This document shows, in pieces, positions 8,001 to 11,338 of a stretch of 11,338 bases of DNA. The notes beneath the pieces were generated by a model that saw only the letters and a list, made by a program, of their open reading frames with translations, had not been told where the DNA came from and ran no database searches. The stretch lies in assembly GCA_015494435.1 (NCBI GenBank), contig WGBH01000524.1, positions 1 through 11,338 on the forward strand, in the 5' to 3' direction. This DNA is from Thiotrichaceae bacterium (GTDB lineage: Bacteria; Pseudomonadota; Gammaproteobacteria; Thiotrichales; Thiotrichaceae). The position numbers and the translations under genes are program-made. Each line of letters starts with the position of its first letter. Positions within the stretch are counted from its first letter, which is position 1.

Positions 8001-9236
8001 GGCCCCGCCCTGATTGTTGCCCCAACCTCTGTTTGCTATAACTGGGAAGCAGAAATACAAAAATTTTCTCCAACCTTAAATCCACTCATGTACCGTGGTA
8101 GTGAACGTGAAGTATTGATTAAAAATGCGACAAAGCGAGATTTAGTCATTGTCACTTATGGTTTATTACAACAAGACAGTGAATTATTTTTAGAAAAACA
8201 CTGGCATAGCATTGTGTTAGATGAAGCACAGGCGATTAAAAATGTTAGCGCCAAGCGCACGCGTACCGCACATCAATTACAAGGTAATTTTAAATTAGTG
8301 ACCACAGGTACACCGATTGAAAATCATTTGGGTGAGCTATGGAGTCTGTTTCGCTTTTTGAACCCTGGATTATTAGGTTCGCAAGAACAATTTATGAAGC
8401 GTTATATGATTCCGATTGAACGTAATAATGATGTTGAAACACGTCAACATCTAAAACGATTGATTCAACCCTTCATACTACGTCGTCTAAAAACAGAGGT
8501 ATTGGATGAATTACCGTCTAAAATAGAAATTACACTAACAATTCCCTTATCAAAAAAAGAACGCGCTATGTACGAAGCGGTGCGACAAAAGGCATTACAT
8601 AATCTTGCCACTAAAAGTCAGCAGGAAAAAGGTTCGGCTCATCTTAAAGTATTAGCTGCTATTACCAAGCTACGTCTTGCTAGTTGTCATCCTAAATTGA
8701 TTATGTCTGAAAGTACGTTATCAAGTAGTAAATTAGAACGCTTTGCAGAGTTGGTCGAGGAGTTACGTGAGAACAAACATAAAGCATTGGTTTTTAGTCA
8801 ATTTGTTAAACATCTTGCTATTATTAAACAATATTTAGATGAACAAGGTATTTCTTATCAATACCTTGATGGCGGTACTCCAGCAAAGAAACGACGACAA
8901 GGCGTTGAAGATTTTCAAAATGGTAAAGGAGACCTGTTTTTGATCAGCTTAAAAGCAGGTGGTTCGGGGCTTAACTTGACTGCAGCAGACTATGTGATTC
9001 ATATGGATCCTTGGTGGAATCCTGCGGTAGAAGATCAAGCATCAGACCGTGCACATCGTATTGGGCAGATGCGTCCTGTCACTATTTATCGTTTAGTAGC
9101 GGAAAATACCATTGAAGAGAAAATTGTTAAACTGCATCAGCATAAACGCGACCTTGCTAATAGCCTTTTAGAAGGTAGTAATATGAGCGGTAGTATGAAT
9201 TCAGCGGATATGCTGAAATTAATTCAAGAAGTTTAA
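5019..9236 (+). CDS. Large SNF2-family (SF2) DNA-dependent ATPase with winged-helix and helical N-terminal region
   Basis: The protein has 1405 residues. The C-terminal 450 or so are a complete SNF2 motor: YQEEGFHWL at the domain start, Walker A DDMGLGKT (974-981), DEAQ box (1068-1071), motif III TGTPIEN (1096-1102), then the helicase C lobe with SLKAGGSGLNL (1310-1320), DPWWNP (1330-1335) and the arginine-finger motif QASDRAHRIGQ (1340-1350). It should translocate on duplex DNA and remodel protein-DNA complexes. Residues about 18-90 look like a winged helix (IETSFLKILAIMY ... LKKMVELGWLKFESNRYCCHQDLRDSVL), similar to the WH that precedes TPR arrays in STAND proteins. Residues about 95-480 look alpha-helical. 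A beta-rich middle section around 705-735 has LRIQPFAGFGPLYPPGQGR, which I recall from other very long bacterial SNF2 proteins. No nuclease, methyltransferase or SWIM zinc motif is visible. No Shine-Dalgarno is seen before ATG 5019, but no alternative start is better. The gene stands alone, and its biological role is unknown. Confidence 0.92.
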   Translation: MRKNKTIFDPTIFSQLSDIETSFLKILAIMYIPVAATPLAICAHRIGIDDPDTGLSFNMNSIRPHLKKMVELGWLKFESNRYCCHQDLRDSVLKHTIEKGDFQHIAEKVIEAFPPREDTGILSWSSIDHGIAHARLYMYLGHHDKLNQVLESLEARYAYSEPESIINTVGFFQGMFGIPVDTELLALLDSKTFLLVCNELTYAGLSELENISDLWVLMDERIGSNPQASSGLQKNGDVREFYSILSGRKEIFGEKPKNNDMAKVYWTIANGVRQLIYAKSDSSRDKKNNIDLCIEQYEKGMTLYRQLNRSKKQTILLDSELEKFYLLALIAKGDSKSQSKAKHFLEKIVLDIDYTLFAAYNQALISGLFNFSIEPLHLKENTFTLLFYSIITFWLNQTLSKDDLEIIENQYQRTKENGYAWLAAEYATALAYLSLNEAMRDQYQGLAQQQHLKLGTKTLFDLVTPQAEWERALNALNRLSAIPEATKDEERIVWILDQDRHNEYFITPKIQKKSPKGAWTKGRNIALKRLLKERQDFPQLSQQDRKLCDCILEQANYDSYYSDTPQFYMDMNNAWLAMVGHPAIYWNQARGAALEISQNEFELVVSEEGDELRISFYPPFKKERDDNNSRYLIHKETPTRLCIYQKNEQIYRLSEILSDGLVIPREAEKSLRETLASLAPMVKIQSDLEGVSEAEEVSADSTIHANLLPYAEGLRATLRIQPFAGFGPLYPPGQGRAKLLIEHNGTTYKTHRNLELEQKKLDDLILHSDVLGEVGEYEDEYLLEDPQDCLELLEQLREQGDNVIIAWPEGEVMRISSRFDSGNMRLSINKSGDWFQLEGQIETDKGLVLSLRKLLELSEKSKGRFIELDDGEYLSLTNQFRKKLNAVQKYSEASGEGARINGLAAYALDDFFDDVGTLTVNDEWQQHVYRLKNLENAVAEIPSTLQTELRDYQEEGFHWLSRLAQWGVGACLADDMGLGKTIQTLALLLQRGGDGPALIVAPTSVCYNWEAEIQKFSPTLNPLMYRGSEREVLIKNATKRDLVIVTYGLLQQDSELFLEKHWHSIVLDEAQAIKNVSAKRTRTAHQLQGNFKLVTTGTPIENHLGELWSLFRFLNPGLLGSQEQFMKRYMIPIERNNDVETRQHLKRLIQPFILRRLKTEVLDELPSKIEITLTIPLSKKERAMYEAVRQKALHNLATKSQQEKGSAHLKVLAAITKLRLASCHPKLIMSESTLSSSKLERFAELVEELRENKHKALVFSQFVKHLAIIKQYLDEQGISYQYLDGGTPAKKRRQGVEDFQNGKGDLFLISLKAGGSGLNLTAADYVIHMDPWWNPAVEDQASDRAHRIGQMRPVTIYRLVAENTIEEKIVKLHQHKRDLANSLLEGSNMSGSMNSADMLKLIQEV

Positions 9237-9273
9237 AGAACGTGCACGAAATAACTTCTCGATTCTAATTTGT

Positions 9274-9356
9274 CTTTTTATCCCAGCTCGGATGATCTCA
9301 TTGGTTGCGTAGAGTGATGATGCGACTCATGAGCTCATCCAAGCTGAAATAAAAAG
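9274..9356. repeat. 83-nt long inverted repeat between convergent SNF2 and SH3 genes
   Basis: Bases 9274-9310 fold back on 9320-9356 around a 9-nt loop. Of 37 positions, 32 pair on the + strand, including three G-U pairs. Three of the mismatches are C-A and would become G-U pairs in a - strand transcript. The outer ends are CTTTTTAT and ATAAAAAG, so either strand's transcript ends in a U-run after the stem. The length greatly exceeds an ordinary terminator. It could be a bidirectional terminator, a miniature inverted-repeat element (MITE or REP-like), or a structured RNA. No other copy is evident in the window. Confidence 0.7.
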
Positions 9357-9407
9357 TCTGTGTTATTAAGTTAGGGAAGTTATTCTGTGCATATCCCTAA
9401 GTAAAAA

Positions 9408-10346
9408 TTATCTACGCCCATAGGTATGGGTATGTCTAGGGTCTTGATAGGGATGCGAATGGGTAGTAGCACGGGTTAGAGAGTTTGCAGGATGAGTGTG
9501 AGTCCACCCTGTTGAACTACGTCGAACGCTATTAGGGCATTCATGGCGATGAATGGTATCACCATTTTTGTGAGAATGCGTAATGGCCCTAGCGCACTGA
9601 CTTCTTCCATGAGTATGTTGTAAGTTACTGCTCCCATAATAGGTTGGATATTGTTGTGCTACCTGTTGACCAGAGCGACCCCGACCCCCACAATTATAAC
9701 GATGAGTATGTCTAATCGTTCCATTAGCATGGGTATGTGTTATTGAGCGAGTACATTGATTAGCAGGATGGGTATGTGTATTCGGATTATTGTTTTGTAT
9801 ATTATTATTTGTAAACACAACCCTCCGATTTCCATAAATATCCGTGTTGTTAGGATTATAATAGGTTTGTTTCATATTATTTAATGGAACGGTTGGTACT
9901 GTATTATTATTACAACTGTAGCTGTGTGTATGTCCCGCAGGGCCACTGTGGGTATGTGTGATAGCGCCTCTACATCGGTTGGCAGGATGCGTATGTTGCG
10001 TTCCGTAGCTAATATCTGTATTGTCAGGATTAACAGAAGCTTTAGCAATGGTTAAAAAGCGTTTGTTGACCCAACCTGTTTGACCATTCCAGATTACTTT
10101 CACCCATAAAGACCCTCCTACATCAGTCTCCTCGTTTGTGAGAGCAATTCCATTCGTATTAGCTGGAATCGAGCCGATGATATCAAAGCCAGTACCTGCG
10201 CCACTACGCATATTTAAAGCATCCCAAGTAGCAACATTAACGACTTGATAGCCTTGAGTATTAGCAAAACTGGTTGGTATCGTAGCAAAACTGAATGCCA
10301 ATGCGCTTGCTAAAAGAACTGCCTTTAAATGGTGTTTTATATTCAT
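9408..10346 (-). CDS. Secreted SH3-domain protein with four His/Cys-rich repeat modules
   Basis: The protein has 312 residues. A classic Sec signal peptide (MNIKHHLKAVLLASALAFSF...) has a likely signal-peptidase I cut after S26-F-A28. Residues about 34-100 are a bacterial SH3 domain (LNMRSGAGTGFDIIGSIP ... WVKVIWNGQTGWVNKRFLTI), the type that binds peptidoglycan or peptides in the periplasm or outside. The remaining two thirds hold four modules (118-145, 191-219, 244-270, 283-309) of the pattern HTH-x4-C-x5-H-x-H-x5/6-H-x-H-x-C, separated by Asn-, Gln- and Tyr-rich linkers. Six His and two Cys per module suggest zinc, copper or nickel binding. The fourth module keeps the histidines but loses both cysteines. 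The start ATG 10346 has AAAGGA about 11 nt upstream. The gene appears monocistronic, with a promoter at 10402-10429 overlapped by an inverted repeat. I know of no named family; metal binding is inference from composition. Confidence 0.85.
   Translation of the reverse strand: MNIKHHLKAVLLASALAFSFATIPTSFANTQGYQVVNVATWDALNMRSGAGTGFDIIGSIPANTNGIALTNEETDVGGSLWVKVIWNGQTGWVNKRFLTIAKASVNPDNTDISYGTQHTHPANRCRGAITHTHSGPAGHTHSYSCNNNTVPTVPLNNMKQTYYNPNNTDIYGNRRVVFTNNNIQNNNPNTHTHPANQCTRSITHTHANGTIRHTHRYNCGGRGRSGQQVAQQYPTYYGSSNLQHTHGRSQCARAITHSHKNGDTIHRHECPNSVRRSSTGWTHTHPANSLTRATTHSHPYQDPRHTHTYGRR
9420..9995 (-). repeat. Four degenerate tandem modules within the SH3 gene encoding His/Cys motifs
   Basis: The modules lie at 9912-9995, 9690-9776, 9537-9617 and 9420-9500, in order of translation. 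They share HTHPAN-x-C-x-R-x-I-T-H-T-H at their start and H-x-H-x-Y-x-C at their end. The first two are also preceded by a shared NP(D/N)NTDI linker, at residues 106-112 and 164-170. Module length is nearly constant at 27-29 residues, while linkers run from 12 to 45. This indicates duplication followed by divergence rather than a recent slippage array. Confidence 0.8.
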
Positions 10347-10383
10347 GGTATCGATAATCCTTTACCTCTATTTATGATGATCC

Positions 10384-10429
10384 GTCTGACTTATGATTCA
10401 GACTATAGGAGTATAATAGGGAGAATCAA
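10384..10429 (-). promoter_or_regulatory. Promoter and operator-like inverted repeat of the SH3/His-repeat gene
   Basis: On the - strand, TTGATT (10429-10424) and TATAGT (10407-10402) are spaced 16 bp apart and match sigma-70 boxes at 4 and 5 of 6 positions. A perfect inverted repeat, GTCTGA (10384-10389) with TCAGAC (10398-10403), spacer 8, covers the -10 edge and the expected start near 10395. That is a typical place for a repressor operator. The regulator is unknown. Confidence 0.5.
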
Positions 10430-10442
10430 GCTCTTTTTTTGC

Positions 10443-10814
10443 TCACTCAAAGAACAAGGCGGCTGCTACATTTCTGTTGTCTGCGGTTAAAATATTGAAA
10501 GTTCTACAAGCAGCTTGGGTATTCATGACCTCAAACCCAATTTTAGAATGAATTAAACTTAAGTAAATTTCTTTGGGTGGAAAAACTTGTTTTTTTCCTG
10601 TCCCCAATAAAATAAGTTCAGGTTTTAGTGTAAAAATAGCATCTAAATGACTTACTTCAAGATTGGCATAAATTCGAGGTGTCCAGTTAGGTTTAAAGTG
10701 ATCTACTGTTAGGATAAAACCTTGATGAAAATGCTTATTGTTTATATGAATGCTTTGATCGTCATAACCTGTGATGACAAATTGTTTATCATCATGTTCT
10801 TCACTAAATTTCAT
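10443..10814 (-). CDS. Mth938-like domain protein (DUF498/NDUFAF3-type fold)
   Basis: This 123-residue single-domain protein has the usual length for the family. It carries the family's signatures: PELILLGTGKKQVFPP in the middle, then GFEVMNTQAACRTFNILTADNRNVAAALF to near the C-terminus. The fold is shared with the mitochondrial complex I assembly factor NDUFAF3 and with AAMDC. The function in bacteria is not established, and no catalytic residues are assigned. I chose ATG 10814, which has GGA 7 nt upstream, over a TTG at 10826. The Mth938 gene has no obvious partner here: the SH3 gene follows after about 96 nt with its own promoter, and a transposase relic lies upstream. Cytosolic; no signal peptide. 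Confidence 0.88.
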   Translation of the reverse strand: MKFSEEHDDKQFVITGYDDQSIHINNKHFHQGFILTVDHFKPNWTPRIYANLEVSHLDAIFTLKPELILLGTGKKQVFPPKEIYLSLIHSKIGFEVMNTQAACRTFNILTADNRNVAAALFFE

Positions 10815-10830
10815 ATTGATGTCCAAAAAA

Positions 10831-10836
10831 ATTATA
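10831..10836 (-). promoter_or_regulatory. Possible -10 box for the Mth938-like gene
   Basis: A perfect TATAAT on the - strand lies 17 nt before ATG 10814. The only -35-like hexamer (TTGGGA, 10862-10857) is 20 bp away, and TTGAAA (10848-10843) is too close. The resulting leader would be very short, so this assignment is weak. Confidence 0.25.
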
Positions 10837-10962
10837 AGGATGTTTCAACTTACCGCTCCCAAAAATCATATACTATCGCATACAGATAGATTAGGTTGAT
10901 TTGCTCTCCGTTAATATCTATGACTAGCGCGTAACTGGAGTCCTGAAGGGGCGGTCACTCGA

Positions 10963-11166
10963 CTACATACACATAGCAAAGCTAACTCCTCCGAGGCACA
11001 AGGTCTGTCCCATCACTGACAGGACATTATGTGCAGCATTTATGCCTGCATGAGAAACCTCCCCACTGATGTGATAAAACTTATCGCCTACCCATTTATT
11101 CCTAAAGAACAACAGGTACTTACTTGAGTCCATTTGTGAGGCTTCATCACCCAAAGCACAATGCAA
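10963..11166 (-). pseudogene. Decayed C-terminal fragment of a TnpB / IS200-IS605 OrfB protein
   Basis: The readable stretch contains GDEASQMDS, then a spacer, GDKFYHISGEVSHAG and INAAHNVL. I recognise this as the end of a TnpB RuvC-like nuclease, where the family reads approximately DEAYTSQMDSR ... GDRFY...G.V.HADxNAARNVL. The Tyr-Thr pair is missing. The third RuvC catalytic aspartate is glycine here (residue 41 of the fragment, GGC at 11044-11046, one base from an Asp codon). The frame ends at TAG 10963; beyond it another 12 codons run to a TAG at 10924, possibly the original tail. No N-terminal or middle part of TnpB is found in the remaining 170 bp to the right, and no TnpA is visible. 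The window may simply end before more remnant. It is a non-functional relic. Confidence 0.7.
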
Positions 11167-11207
11167 GCTAGAACCTCTAGCGCAATGATTGAGAACCTCT
11201 CAATCAT
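11155..11207. repeat. Imperfect direct repeat and hairpin beside the TnpB relic
   Basis: Two units (11155-11178 and 11179-11200) share AGC(A/G)CAATG and AGAACCTCT. The second overlaps a perfect 9-bp inverted repeat, ATGATTGAG (11185-11193) with CTCAATCAT (11199-11207), around a 5-nt loop. The hairpin lies where the upstream TnpB sequence stops being recognisable, so it may mark a deletion or insertion junction. Confidence 0.5.
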
Positions 11208-11338
11208 GGTTCCGTAGCATAGAACATACCGCTTTGAAAAAATGGTTTTGATTATATATCCAATGACTAAAAGCTTATATTTGATGATAAAGGGCATGAT
11301 TATTCACGCAATATATTCTCAATTATTATGTTATACAC
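11208..11338. other. Right-hand edge with no recognised feature
   Basis: This is AT-rich sequence. A - strand reading frame across 11088-11297 has hydrophobic stretches but no start signal or family resemblance, and it overlaps the TnpB relic out of frame, so I do not call it a gene. Confidence 0.5.

Noticed and set aside
9241..9248. Palindrome CGTGCACG just after the SNF2 stop
   Set aside because: An isolated 8-bp palindrome with no promoter nearby is expected by chance.
9420..9995. Regularly spaced repeats that could suggest a CRISPR array
   Set aside because: Units are degenerate, in frame, 27-29 codons long, and encode conserved His/Cys motifs. They are protein repeats.
10815..10826. 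TTG start adding four residues to the Mth938-like protein
   Set aside because: It consumes the only Shine-Dalgarno-like bases (TTGGA), which are well placed for ATG 10814.
11088..11297. A 69-residue hydrophobic - strand frame as a small membrane protein
   Set aside because: It overlaps the TnpB relic out of frame and has no ribosome site. Its resemblance to the transposase region is only a frameshifted shadow.

Overview
The window is AT-rich bacterial DNA, roughly 40% G+C or a little less by eye. Its protein repertoire points to a low-GC gammaproteobacterium. The best evidence is an EF-G of the second (EF-G2) subfamily known from Vibrio and relatives. An ArsR regulator of the sulfur-sensing SqrR/BigR type, an MbcA/ParS/Xre-type antitoxin, a PAS-GGDEF protein and an Mth938-like protein are compatible with this. 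A Beggiatoa/Thiothrix-like sulfur oxidiser is possible, but that is a guess and no rRNA is present to settle it.

Layout, left to right. An ArsR/SmtB-family regulator (54-365, +) is followed by a two-gene unit whose frames overlap as ATGA: a small conserved-looking protein (531-821) and an MbcA/ParS/Xre-like antitoxin (818-1261), with no RES toxin beside them. After a strong terminator (1359-1400) comes a monocistronic EF-G2 gene (1579-3669). Its leader contains an AGAACA / TGTTCT / AGAACA arrangement that can form two mutually exclusive hairpins. A shared terminator (3686-3725) separates it from a convergent PAS-GGDEF diguanylate cyclase (3762-4721, -). A divergent intergenic region leads into a 1405-residue SNF2-family ATPase (5019-9236, +), whose 950-residue N-terminal part starts with a winged-helix-like segment followed by a long helical region.

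An 83-nt near-perfect hairpin (9274-9356) lies between the SNF2 gene and a convergent gene for a secreted SH3 protein (9408-10346, -). That protein carries four histidine/cysteine-rich modules, which are the most distinctive thing in the window. Upstream of it are an operator-like inverted repeat inside a good promoter, an Mth938/DUF498-family gene (10443-10814, -), and a decayed TnpB (IS200/IS605 OrfB) C-terminal relic (10963-11166, -) next to a small hairpin.

Apart from the two overlapping genes, the genes look like independently transcribed units with their own promoters and terminators. I see no single large operon or recognised defence island. The best candidates for something undescribed are the His/Cys-repeat secreted protein, the large SNF2 fusion, the antitoxin paired with a non-RES partner, and the EF-G2 leader.
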